Shown: piece after piece, positions 1 to 5,664 of the stretch
How positions within the stretch are numbered: the first letter of the stretch is position 1
Layout of the letters: the number at the start of each line of letters is the position of its first letter
Assembly: GCA_913062665.1 (NCBI GenBank)
Contig: CAJXVY010000030.1
Location: forward strand, 1 to 5,664
DNA length: 5,664 nucleotides
Direction: 5' to 3'
Origin: an uncultured Micrococcales bacterium
GTDB taxonomy: Bacteria > Actinomycetota > Actinomycetes > Actinomycetales > Microbacteriaceae
Notes under the pieces: generated by a model
The model's database searches: none
The model's input: only the letters and a program-made list of their open reading frames with translations
Told to the model about the DNA's origin: nothing
Position numbers and translations under genes: made by a program

Positions 1-983
1 TCGAAGTTTTGGCTAATCACTGCATTGGCAGCACTCAAAATGTTCTGAGTGGACCGATAATTCTGCTCAAGCAGAATCGTTTCAGCCCCGGGGAAATCTC
101 TTTCAAATTCAGTTATGTTTCGAATGTCTGCGCCTCTAAACGCATAAATAGATTGATCAGAATCCCCAACCACGGTTAGTCCAACGGGGGGTAGAAGCTC
201 TCCGGTTTGCGGGTGGTAGTTCTCATAGCCCTCCGGAAGAGCCCTTGTTAGTTCTCGGATCAGTGCATACTGCGCGTGGTTTGTGTCTTGATATTCGTCC
301 ACCAAAATATGCCGAAAGCGCTTTTGGTATTTCTGGCGAATTTCTGGAAAAGCCCTCAGTAGACCCACGGTTTGAGCAATCAGATCATCAAAATCAAAGG
401 CATTATTCCTGGTTAGCTCCTCTGTGTATGCGTGATAAATCTCTGCTATCACCCGATTCCGGGGATTTGATTTATCAGCTGTTGCTGAAAAATCATCTGC
501 GTCTTTGAGCTCGTTTTTTGCGTTTGAAATGGCCGCAGCTATCTGTTGAGGTTTCAAATCAGTGTCCTCAACGCCTGCCTCTCGCATCAACCTTTTGATT
601 AGTGCCCTAGTGTCACTTGCGTCATAAACGGTGAAGTTTGAGTCTTGGCTTAGTTGTTCAGATTCCCTTCTGAGGATTTGTAAGCATGTCGAGTGAAATG
701 TTTTTATCCACATACCCTCTGCAGATTCCCCAACTAGTGCTTCAACCCGCTCCCGCATTTCACTCGCCGCTTTATTGGTGAAGGTAATCGCCAAAATCTG
801 CGACGGCCAAAGCTCACGGTTTGCCAGAAAATGGGCGATTCTGTGCGTGAGGACCCTTGTCTTACCACTCCCAGCTCCAGCAACAATCAGTAGTCCCCGG
901 CCTCTGTGCTCAACGGCTTTGCGCTGCTGGGGATTAAGTCCCTCCAAAAGGGACTCGCTTGGATTCGGGATCAATTGACTCAT
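1..983 (-). CDS. pcrA: ATP-dependent DNA helicase PcrA/UvrD1 (SF1A), N-terminal 327 residues, 3' end beyond window
   Basis: This is a superfamily 1A 3'-5' DNA helicase that unwinds DNA in nucleotide excision repair, clears proteins from DNA and supports replication in the cytoplasm. I translated the minus strand from the ATG at 983; the frame stays open to the left edge. Motifs appear in the expected order: Q-motif LNPQQRKAV (16-24), Walker A AGAGSGKT (35-42), motif Ia AITFTNKAA (65-73), TFHSTC (95-100), FDFDDL (196-201), Walker B VDEYQDTN (228-235), motif III VGDSDQSIYAFRGA (272-285) and motif IV LEQNYRST (305-312). Family members run to roughly 700-850 residues, so under half is visible; domain 2A and the tail are missing. 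A loop rich in Gly, Pro and Tyr at about 248-268 lies between motifs II and III. The ATG follows the phosphodiesterase stop by 12 nt, with only a weak TAGG six bases upstream. It is probably the last visible gene of the operon. RecB-type and Rep helicases are less likely given the motif wording. Confidence 0.96.
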   Translation of the reverse strand, partial: MSQLIPNPSESLLEGLNPQQRKAVEHRGRGLLIVAGAGSGKTRVLTHRIAHFLANRELWPSQILAITFTNKAASEMRERVEALVGESAEGMWIKTFHSTCLQILRRESEQLSQDSNFTVYDASDTRALIKRLMREAGVEDTDLKPQQIAAAISNAKNELKDADDFSATADKSNPRNRVIAEIYHAYTEELTRNNAFDFDDLIAQTVGLLRAFPEIRQKYQKRFRHILVDEYQDTNHAQYALIRELTRALPEGYENYHPQTGELLPPVGLTVVGDSDQSIYAFRGADIRNITEFERDFPGAETILLEQNYRSTQNILSAANAVISQNF

Positions 984-995
984 AGCCGGCCTAGC

Positions 996-1892
996 CTATT
1001 TCTCATGGCTGACAAACTTGCGAAAGATGTCTGGCTGGTCGGCAAAAATCCCATCAAATCCGGCTTCCGCTAGAGCCTTGAAATCTCTATCAACGTTTAT
1101 TGCCTGCTCGATTCGAGCGGTATAGGTGTATGCCCATAGTCCTTTCGCTTTTATTTTCGCGAGCATGTCGTTGAGCTCAATTTGTTCTTCATCAAACTTG
1201 GATAAAAATTGCGGGAGGGCAAGCGATAGTCCATCGAAATTATCGCTAACAGCATCAACTAGAAGATCGACATCATCAGGAGTGGTCGACGGCTCCGCCA
1301 GAAAAACGTAACTGGCCATCTCACCAATTAGCTCTTTTGCCCTAATCAGGCCCCTCCAGTCGAAGCTCTCAATAACAAAATTATGGGAGGCTTCTGGGTC
1401 AAGCTCCGCTATGTCTAGCTCCATTTTTAACATCTGCGGAAGATCAAAGCCCTGCTCCAAAAAATAATCTGGATGCTTGAGTTCAATAATAAGTTTTTTG
1501 CCAAAAAACTCAGGTGCGGCCAAAAGATCCCCAAGTGTTGGGATCATAAACTTGCCGTCATTTTCGGCAGATTCAGTTCTTCTCGAATCCCTCTCAGTTG
1601 CCCTGAGTTGCAGAATCTCCCGCGAGGTCAGTCGGTGTGAAAACCAACCCGTTATCTCTTCACCGGCGATAACTTCTGTGCTTTTCTTTTTCTCAAACTC
1701 ATCCAGGGCTGCGATGTTTGTGGTTTTTGATAACTCCGGCTCATGCCGAATAATTAGCTGAGAATCCGAGGTTGGGACCAAATCAAATTCGATTGCATCC
1801 GAACCCTGATCAAACGCCAGTTGAAATGACTCCATGGTGTTTTCGGGGAGATAACCAGTCCCCCTGTGTCCAAAGACTTCGGTCACTCCCAT
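996..1892 (-). CDS. Glycerophosphodiester phosphodiesterase family protein (GlpQ/UgpQ-like), cytoplasmic
   Basis: The 298-residue product matches the GDPD TIM-barrel family, which hydrolyses glycerophosphodiesters from phospholipid turnover to glycerol-3-phosphate and an alcohol. The catalytic pattern is complete: HRG at 9-11, LPENT at 15-19, EFD with Glu35 and Asp37 as metal ligands, RHE with His50, IELKHP at 136-141 (Glu137, Lys139) and the closing [10 protein letters not shown] near the C-terminus. The wording DLVPT...RHE...TTNI and a later ITGWF resembles the GlpQ-like bacterial branch rather than the short UgpQ type. There is no signal peptide: the barrel strand starts at residue 5, so I infer a cytoplasmic enzyme. 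The ATG at 1892 overlaps the end of guaA by 10 nt. A GTG two codons later (1884-1886) overlaps the guaA TGA as GTGA and is an equally possible start. No clear Shine-Dalgarno supports either, so translational coupling to guaA is likely. Exact substrate preference cannot be read from the sequence. Confidence 0.93.
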   Translation of the reverse strand: MGVTEVFGHRGTGYLPENTMESFQLAFDQGSDAIEFDLVPTSDSQLIIRHEPELSKTTNIAALDEFEKKKSTEVIAGEEITGWFSHRLTSREILQLRATERDSRRTESAENDGKFMIPTLGDLLAAPEFFGKKLIIELKHPDYFLEQGFDLPQMLKMELDIAELDPEASHNFVIESFDWRGLIRAKELIGEMASYVFLAEPSTTPDDVDLLVDAVSDNFDGLSLALPQFLSKFDEEQIELNDMLAKIKAKGLWAYTYTARIEQAINVDRDFKALAEAGFDGIFADQPDIFRKFVSHEK

Positions 1893-3436
1893 TCAATGGT
1901 TCCCGGAGGCTTACTCGTAATGTCTAAAACGACTCGATTGACATCGTGGACTTCATTGGTAATTCGATTAGAGATCTTTGCAAGCAAGGAGTAGTCAAGC
2001 CTTGACCAATCCGCAGTCATCGCATCCTCGCTACTTACTGGCCTCAGCACAATTGGATGACCGTAGGTTCGCCCATCGCCTTGCACTCCGACCGATCGAA
2101 CATCGGCAAGCAGCACTACCGGTGACTGCCAGATCTCCTCATCAAGACCGGCCATGGTGAGCTCTTCTCGAACAATGGCGTCTGCTTCGCGCAAAACCTC
2201 CAATCGCTCCCGAGTGACCTCGCCGATGATTCGAATACCAAGTCCTGGCCCCGGAAAAGGTTGTCGATTGACAATCGGTTCCGGGAGTCCAAGCTCTCTT
2301 CCGATGGCTCTTACCTCGTCTTTGAACAAAGCCCTGAGCGGTTCAACCAGTTCAAATTCCAAATCCTCGGGTAATCCACCGACGTTGTGGTGACTTTTGA
2401 TACCAGCGGTTGCCCCTCCGCCACTCTCCACAACATCTGGATATAAAGTCCCCTGAACCAAAAATCCCACCTTTTGATTTTCCTCTTTTGCCTCGGCAAT
2501 TAGCTCCCGCTCGGCTTGCTCGAAGCTACGGATAAACTCACGGCCTATAATTTTTCGCTTTTGCTCGGGGTCACTGACTCCGCTTAGTGCATCCAAAAAC
2601 TGCTGCTCAGCGTTTACGACTTTGAGCTTGATGCCGGTTGCCTCGACGTAGTCGCGCTCAACCTGCTCTGCCTCACCTTTTCTCAGCAAGCCGTGGTCAA
2701 CAAATACTGCTGTCAGCTGCTCGCCAACCGCCTTATGGACCAAGGCTGCTGCAACAGCTGAGTCGACTCCCCCGCTCAGACCGCAGATGACGTTGGCTTC
2801 ACCGACTTGAGCCTGAATCTTCTCAACCTGCTCGGCAATAACATCACCCGAAGACCAGTTCGGTTCAAGTCCTGCACCCTGGTATAAGAAGTTTTCTAAA
2901 ACCTTTTGCCCGAACTCACTGTGTTTTACCTCGGGGTGCCATTGGACTCCGAATATCTTTTTTTCAACCGACTCGAAGGCGGCCACTGGGGTTGTTTCAG
3001 TAGAGGCGAGTACCTCAAATCCCTCTGGAGCTTTCACCACCTGATCGCCGTGGCTCATCCAGCAAATTTGTTTGACCGGTTGATTCTCAAGGAGTACTCC
3101 AGAAGATTGCAATTTCAAATCAGTCGCACCGTATTCGCGTCTACCAGAGTTATCCACCTGACCGCCAAGAGCGTGAGCAAGGGTTTGAAATCCATAGCAA
3201 ATACCCAAGATTGGGACACCAAGTTCAAGAATTTGTGGGTCCATCGAAGGTGAGCCTTGCTCGTAAACACTTGATGGACCACCACTAAGAATCAAAGCTG
3301 AAGGGTTTTTCAGCATCAGGTCTGCAGCTGAAATGTCATGCGGAGCAATCTCGGAGTAGACATTGGCCTCTCTAACCCGCCTGGCAATCAGCTGTGCATA
3401 CTGAGCCCCAAAGTCAATGACAATTACCGGTCTGAT
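1883..3436 (-). CDS. guaA: GMP synthase (glutamine-hydrolysing), GuaA, with apparent non-canonical start
   Basis: GMP synthase converts XMP, ATP and glutamine to GMP, the last step of guanine nucleotide synthesis, in the cytoplasm. With the start I propose, the protein has 517 residues, usual for the family. The N-terminal glutamine amidotransferase begins [20 protein letters not shown], with the catalytic triad at GICYG (Cys80) and WHPE (His167, Glu169). The ATP pyrophosphatase domain has the PP-loop SGGVDS at 221-226. The C-terminal dimerisation domain carries [22 protein letters not shown] and the hallmark end KPPGTIEWE. The first ATG in frame (3316) would delete the first strand of the amidotransferase, so it is not credible. 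In-frame TGA lies at 3449-3451, and between it and the conserved [11 protein letters not shown] there is no ATG, GTG, TTG or CTG. Two ATC codons (3437-3439, 3434-3436) follow an AAGGGG; I chose the second for spacing. The gene overlaps the DUF3817 gene by about 13 nt and the phosphodiesterase gene by 10 nt. Confidence 0.97.
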   Translation of the reverse strand: MRPVIVIDFGAQYAQLIARRVREANVYSEIAPHDISAADLMLKNPSALILSGGPSSVYEQGSPSMDPQILELGVPILGICYGFQTLAHALGGQVDNSGRREYGATDLKLQSSGVLLENQPVKQICWMSHGDQVVKAPEGFEVLASTETTPVAAFESVEKKIFGVQWHPEVKHSEFGQKVLENFLYQGAGLEPNWSSGDVIAEQVEKIQAQVGEANVICGLSGGVDSAVAAALVHKAVGEQLTAVFVDHGLLRKGEAEQVERDYVEATGIKLKVVNAEQQFLDALSGVSDPEQKRKIIGREFIRSFEQAERELIAEAKEENQKVGFLVQGTLYPDVVESGGGATAGIKSHHNVGGLPEDLEFELVEPLRALFKDEVRAIGRELGLPEPIVNRQPFPGPGLGIRIIGEVTRERLEVLREADAIVREELTMAGLDEEIWQSPVVLLADVRSVGVQGDGRTYGHPIVLRPVSSEDAMTADWSRLDYSLLAKISNRITNEVHDVNRVVLDITSKPPGTIEWE

Positions 3437-3873
3437 GATGCTGCCCCTTCAATCTCGGCTATCTCCTGCTGAGCAATCTTTGCGTATCGAGCCTCAGTCC
3501 AAAAGCTTAGGAGGGGAACTATACCGCCCAGGGCGATTAGTAGAAATCGCCAAATGCTCCAGCGCATCAAAGTCCACATTCTGAAATCAGCGAAAAGATA
3601 AAGCACATATAACCAACCGTGAACAATCAGGATTATTACCGTCAGGTTGAACCCCTCCAATGGGAGCCCGTTACCCTCAAATCCATAGCTTTCGAATGTA
3701 ATGAATCCATTCGGGCCCAAAAGCCATAAGTCATAACCTAGAAACGGAAGTCGACGAATACCCCAGGTGATCATGAGCAAAATAAGAAAAATGCCCGTGA
3801 TGTAGCTAGATACTTTGTATAGCTTCAGGGTTGACCTGATCTGCGGAAGTCTGGAAACGGGAATCTTTTGCAC
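3424..3873 (-). CDS. DUF3817 domain-containing small membrane protein
   Basis: The 149-residue product resembles the DUF3817 family of small actinobacterial and firmicute membrane proteins, whose function is not known. Three hydrophobic segments are visible at about 21-38 ([15 protein letters not shown]), 76-96 and 105-125. Between them are the family hallmarks: a short polar loop with LLGPNGF (51-57), [14 protein letters not shown] (85-98), and [14 protein letters not shown] (116-129). The C-terminal 20 residues are charged and probably cytoplasmic. The start is GTG at 3871-3873, 4 nt after the SURF1 stop. An in-frame TAG at 3883-3885 excludes a longer form, and there is no good Shine-Dalgarno. 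Its 3' end (TAA at 3424-3426) carries the guaA ribosome binding site and overlaps the guaA start, so expression of the two is probably coupled. A position beside SURF1 could hint at a role in respiratory-membrane assembly, but that is only context. Confidence 0.88.
   Translation of the reverse strand: MQKIPVSRLPQIRSTLKLYKVSSYITGIFLILLMITWGIRRLPFLGYDLWLLGPNGFITFESYGFEGNGLPLEGFNLTVIILIVHGWLYVLYLFADFRMWTLMRWSIWRFLLIALGGIVPLLSFWTEARYAKIAQQEIAEIEGAASSDR
3444..3449 (-). promoter_or_regulatory. Shine-Dalgarno sequence of guaA, inside the DUF3817 gene
   Basis: On the minus strand the bases read AAGGGG, which can pair with the 3' end of 16S rRNA (one G-U wobble against AAGGAG). It lies 4 nt before the ATC at 3437-3439 and 7 nt before the ATC at 3434-3436. 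It is the best ribosome binding site I see at any junction in the window, and it fixes the region where guaA translation must begin. It lies within the last codons of the DUF3817 gene. Confidence 0.6.
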
Positions 3874-3877
3874 GTGT

Positions 3878-4654
3878 CTAGTCTAAATCTGCCTGAGACT
3901 CTAACTCGCGCATCAGCTCATCTGAAACTAAGCGATACCAGAAATAGATTGCAAACAGCGCAAATATAATCCACTCAATTGCATAAAAGGCTGTCAACCA
4001 GTTGATCTCGACCCGCTCGTCCAAAACATCAATAAGAATTCGGTCAAGGTCCTCGGGAATTGGTCCTTGCTGGACTATTACAAAAACAGGCAAATAAGGC
4101 GTCGGCTGGTCAAAATACAAATTCACCAATTGAGCCAGCGACAATGAACTCAAGACCGAACCGTCTTTGGTTCCTGGTGCCTCGGTGGGCTCGAGATACC
4201 CAACCATTTGCTCTGGTTCAGAGCTTGCACTGACTAGCGACTCTCTTACTTGAGCAATCTCTTCCAAGCTATCGCTGAAACCCAATGCCAGCGTAAGGTT
4301 TTGCTCTGTCCCGTCAAATTCAATTTCACTGTTTGCAATCAGCCAGTAGCCTTCGATTAATTCGGGATCCAAAAACTGTTTCCGGCCAGAAACGATGTAG
4401 AGATTTTCATAGTCAACCCTTGCCTCAAATTCCACCAAACGATCCAGCACATCCTGCCTTGGCGGCTGACCAACCTCTACTAACTGCTCGATTGGAACCT
4501 CTGGTAATTCCGCTTCCGCAATTCCCACGGTGGTGAAAGTTCTCTCCAACTGCCATTGCGCAAGGCCAGCAAAACCAGCGGCAATGATCAACATGGCGAT
4601 CAAAACCGCTATCCACTTAGGTCGCCTAGCGACTCCCAGCCAGGTAGGTTTCAC
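3878..4654 (-). CDS. SURF1 family protein (cytochrome c oxidase biogenesis factor)
   Basis: The 258-residue product has the SURF1 architecture: an N-terminal membrane helix (about 13-33) followed by the signature QWQLER (33-38), a long extracytoplasmic domain, and a second helix near the C-terminus (about 219-240) ending in a charged cytoplasmic tail. Further family features are the RKQFLDPE stretch at 91-98 (the usual region for new-substrate-domain variants), GYWLIAN (102-108), VGYLEPTE (151-158) and YLPVFVIVQQ (187-196) before the second helix. SURF1 proteins help insert or stabilise haem a and build the core of aa3-type oxidase in the cytoplasmic membrane. The start codon is GTG (4652-4654) sharing GTGA with the guaB3 stop, a classic coupled junction; no earlier ATG is possible without entering guaB3. 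Length fits the actinobacterial members. No oxidase subunits are in view, so the functional call rests on family resemblance. Confidence 0.88.
   Translation of the reverse strand: MKPTWLGVARRPKWIAVLIAMLIIAAGFAGLAQWQLERTFTTVGIAEAELPEVPIEQLVEVGQPPRQDVLDRLVEFEARVDYENLYIVSGRKQFLDPELIEGYWLIANSEIEFDGTEQNLTLALGFSDSLEEIAQVRESLVSASSEPEQMVGYLEPTEAPGTKDGSVLSSLSLAQLVNLYFDQPTPYLPVFVIVQQGPIPEDLDRILIDVLDERVEINWLTAFYAIEWIIFALFAIYFWYRLVSDELMRELESQADLD
4651..4654 (-). other. GTGA stop/start overlap joining guaB3 and the SURF1 gene
   Basis: The TGA of guaB3 and the GTG of the SURF1 gene share bases. Such 4-nt overlaps usually mean that ribosomes finishing the first gene restart on the second. Only a weak AGAG lies just upstream, which fits dependence on coupling. 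Confidence 0.8.
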
Positions 4655-5664
4655 TGCGCTCTGTATGGGCTTATCACAACATCAACTTTTTGGAACTCTT
4701 TGAGCTCTGTATAGCCAGTGGTTGCCATTGCTCGGCGCAAAGCGCCCATTAGGTTACTTGTTCCAAAAGCGTCGTTTGCAGGTCCCCGTAAAACCTGCTC
4801 AAGGGTTCCATTCTCACCAACCTGAACTCTGTGGCCTCTGGGAAGAGTTGGATTTACCGCCTCTTGTCCCCAGTGATATCCGCTACCTGGAGCATCGCTT
4901 GCTTTAGCCAATGCACTTCCAAGCATCACCGCATCCGCTCCACAGGCAATCGCTTTGACAATGTCACCGCTGGTTCCCAATCCTCCATCGGCAATTAGGT
5001 GTACATAGCGGCCGCCAGATTCATCCATGTAGTCCCGTCTTGCGGCAGCTATGTCTGCAACCGCAGAGGCCATTGGGGCATGTATTCCGAGAATCTGTCT
5101 GGTAGAGCTTGCGGCACCACCGCCAAAACCGACCAGGACCCCTGCCGCCCCAGTTCGCATTAGGTGCATAGCAGCTTGATAGGTTGCAGCTCCACCGACA
5201 ATTACTGGCACATCCAATTCGTAAATAAACTCTTTGAGATTAAGCGGTTCTGAGTTTTTAGAGACATGCTCTGCACTCACGGTGGTTCCACGAATTACGA
5301 AGATGTCAACACCGGCCTTCACAACGGTTTCGTGAAACTCAGCAGTTCTGTGGGGGCTTAGAGATCCAGCGACAACCACTCCGGATTCTCGGATCTCGCT
5401 TAGGCGTTCAATGATCAACTCTGGCTTGATTGGCTCTGAATAGATTCTTTGCAAAACTTCGTTTGCTCGCTCTGGCTCTGCGCTAATAATCTCCGCATAT
5501 TGCTGAGACGGGTCCTCATACCTTGTCCATAAACCCTCTAGGTCCAAAACCCCCAGTCCACCCAGCTTGCCAAGTGCAATTGCCTGTTTGGGTGACATGG
5601 CCGAATCCATTGGTGCAGCTATCACTGGCAGATCAAACTTGAAGGCGTCAATGCTCCATTCAAT
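4651..5664 (-). CDS. guaB3: GuaB3-family IMP dehydrogenase-like protein, 5' end beyond window
   Basis: This is the GuaB3 branch of the IMP dehydrogenase/GMP reductase superfamily, a TIM barrel without CBS domains. The frame is open to the right edge, giving 337 visible residues beginning IEWSIDAFKFDLPVIAAPMD. That matches the family about 30-35 residues from its N-terminus, so the internal GTG at 5623-5625 is not the real start. Family marks are APMDSAMSP, the repeated glycine pairs LGGLGVLD, GEPLNLKEF-like ...EPLNLKEFIYELDVP, RRDYMDESGGRYVH, the IMP phosphate-binding IADGG (224-228) and DAVMLGS (244-250), and the ending LRRAMATTGY...LKEFQKV. At the loop that carries the catalytic cysteine in IMP dehydrogenase, this protein reads GGGAASSTR, with serine at residue 186 of the visible part. 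Actinobacteria normally also have a canonical GuaB; it is not in this window. Whether this protein makes XMP, acts on another nucleotide or is regulatory cannot be decided here. It overlaps the SURF1 gene by 4 nt. Confidence 0.94.
   Translation of the reverse strand: MEWSIDAFKFDLPVIAAPMDSAMSPKQAIALGKLGGLGVLDLEGLWTRYEDPSQQYAEIISAEPERANEVLQRIYSEPIKPELIIERLSEIRESGVVVAGSLSPHRTAEFHETVVKAGVDIFVIRGTTVSAEHVSKNSEPLNLKEFIYELDVPVIVGGAATYQAAMHLMRTGAAGVLVGFGGGAASSTRQILGIHAPMASAVADIAAARRDYMDESGGRYVHLIADGGLGTSGDIVKAIACGADAVMLGSALAKASDAPGSGYHWGQEAVNPTLPRGHRVQVGENGTLEQVLRGPANDAFGTSNLMGALRRAMATTGYTELKEFQKVDVVISPYRAQ

Larger units (their letters stand above)
1..5664 (-). other. Probable single transcription unit guaB3-SURF1-DUF3817-guaA-GDPD-pcrA
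   Basis: Six genes run in one direction with junctions of -4, +4, about -13, -10 and +12 nt. There is no room for a promoter between any two genes and no hairpin followed by a T-run. I infer one operon entering from the right edge and leaving at the left edge. An internal promoter inside a coding region cannot be excluded by eye. Confidence 0.7.

Noticed and set aside
60..77. Near-perfect palindrome ATTCTGCT-CA-AGCAGAAT
   Set aside because: The 8-bp arms around a 2-base centre lie in the pcrA motif IV codons, with no T-run and no match to a LexA box I know. One such dyad in a window of this size is not surprising.
984..995. GC-rich gap between the phosphodiesterase gene and pcrA as a possible terminator
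   Set aside because: It is only 12 nt, its self-complementarity (GGC...GCC) is too short for a stable stem, and no T-run follows on the minus strand.
1741..1744. RHE rather than HD after the metal ligands of the phosphodiesterase as a possible lost active site
   Set aside because: The catalytic histidine is present, and the RHE wording with DLVPT and TTNI is usual in the GlpQ-like branch of the family.
2906..3253. Open frame of 115 codons on the plus strand
   Set aside because: It lies wholly opposite the guaA amidotransferase domain, its product has no recognisable motif, and guaA is unambiguous. The same holds for the other plus-strand open frames opposite each gene (for example 245-508, 1477-1761, 2154-2393 and 4333-4536).
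1883..3316. guaA starting at the first in-frame ATG (3316), 477 residues
   Set aside because: It would remove the conserved [20 protein letters not shown] segment that forms the core of the amidotransferase fold, while the DNA upstream still encodes it intact.
3424..3451. Programmed -1 frameshift from the DUF3817 gene into guaA (guaA is in the -1 frame)
   Set aside because: The overlap has no X XXY YYZ slippery heptamer in the right phase. Shifting at GGG would pair with AGG, and a membrane-anchored fusion GuaA is not expected. The Shine-Dalgarno sequence better explains independent initiation.
5623..5625. GTG as the start of guaB3
   Set aside because: The frame continues upstream to the window edge with residues that match the family (SIDAFKFDLPV), so this is an internal valine.

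Overview
The window is a compact stretch of housekeeping genes from a bacterium. All six genes lie on the minus strand, so transcription runs from the right edge to the left edge. In transcription order they are guaB3 (5' end off the window), a SURF1-family gene, a DUF3817 membrane-protein gene, guaA, a glycerophosphodiester phosphodiesterase gene, and pcrA/uvrD1 (3' end off the window). Gene content and protein style point to an actinomycete. GuaB3, the short three-helix DUF3817 protein and a PcrA with the VGDSDQSIYAFRGA signature are typical of Actinomycetota, and the sequences look closest to Microbacteriaceae. G+C is about one half in lines I sampled by eye, low for that family. With almost no intergenic DNA, this suggests a small-genome freshwater or marine lineage (Rhodoluna/Aquiluna-like). 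The lineage call is inference.

Layout: guaB3 (4651-5664) overlaps the SURF1 gene (3878-4654) by 4 nt in a GTGA stop/start. The DUF3817 gene (3424-3873) starts 4 nt after SURF1 ends. guaA (about 1883-3436) starts inside the end of the DUF3817 gene. The phosphodiesterase gene (996-1892) starts inside the end of guaA. pcrA (1-983) follows after 12 nt. Only 16 nt of the window lie outside genes. I see no tRNA, rRNA, CRISPR, mobile element, internal promoter or terminator, so the six genes are probably one operon or part of one.

Functionally, GuaB3 (IMP dehydrogenase-like) and GuaA (GMP synthase) frame the guanine nucleotide branch. SURF1 serves cytochrome oxidase assembly. DUF3817 is an uncharacterised membrane protein. 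The phosphodiesterase recycles phospholipid head groups to glycerol-3-phosphate, and PcrA is a DNA repair and replication helicase. They form a growth-related cluster rather than a single pathway.

I do not see a previously undescribed system. The point most worth checking is the start of guaA. No ATG, GTG, TTG or CTG precedes the conserved N-terminus of the enzyme in its frame, yet a good Shine-Dalgarno sequence sits just upstream of two ATC codons. This suggests a non-canonical start codon or a sequence error. A second point is that the residue matching the IMP dehydrogenase catalytic cysteine is serine in this GuaB3.
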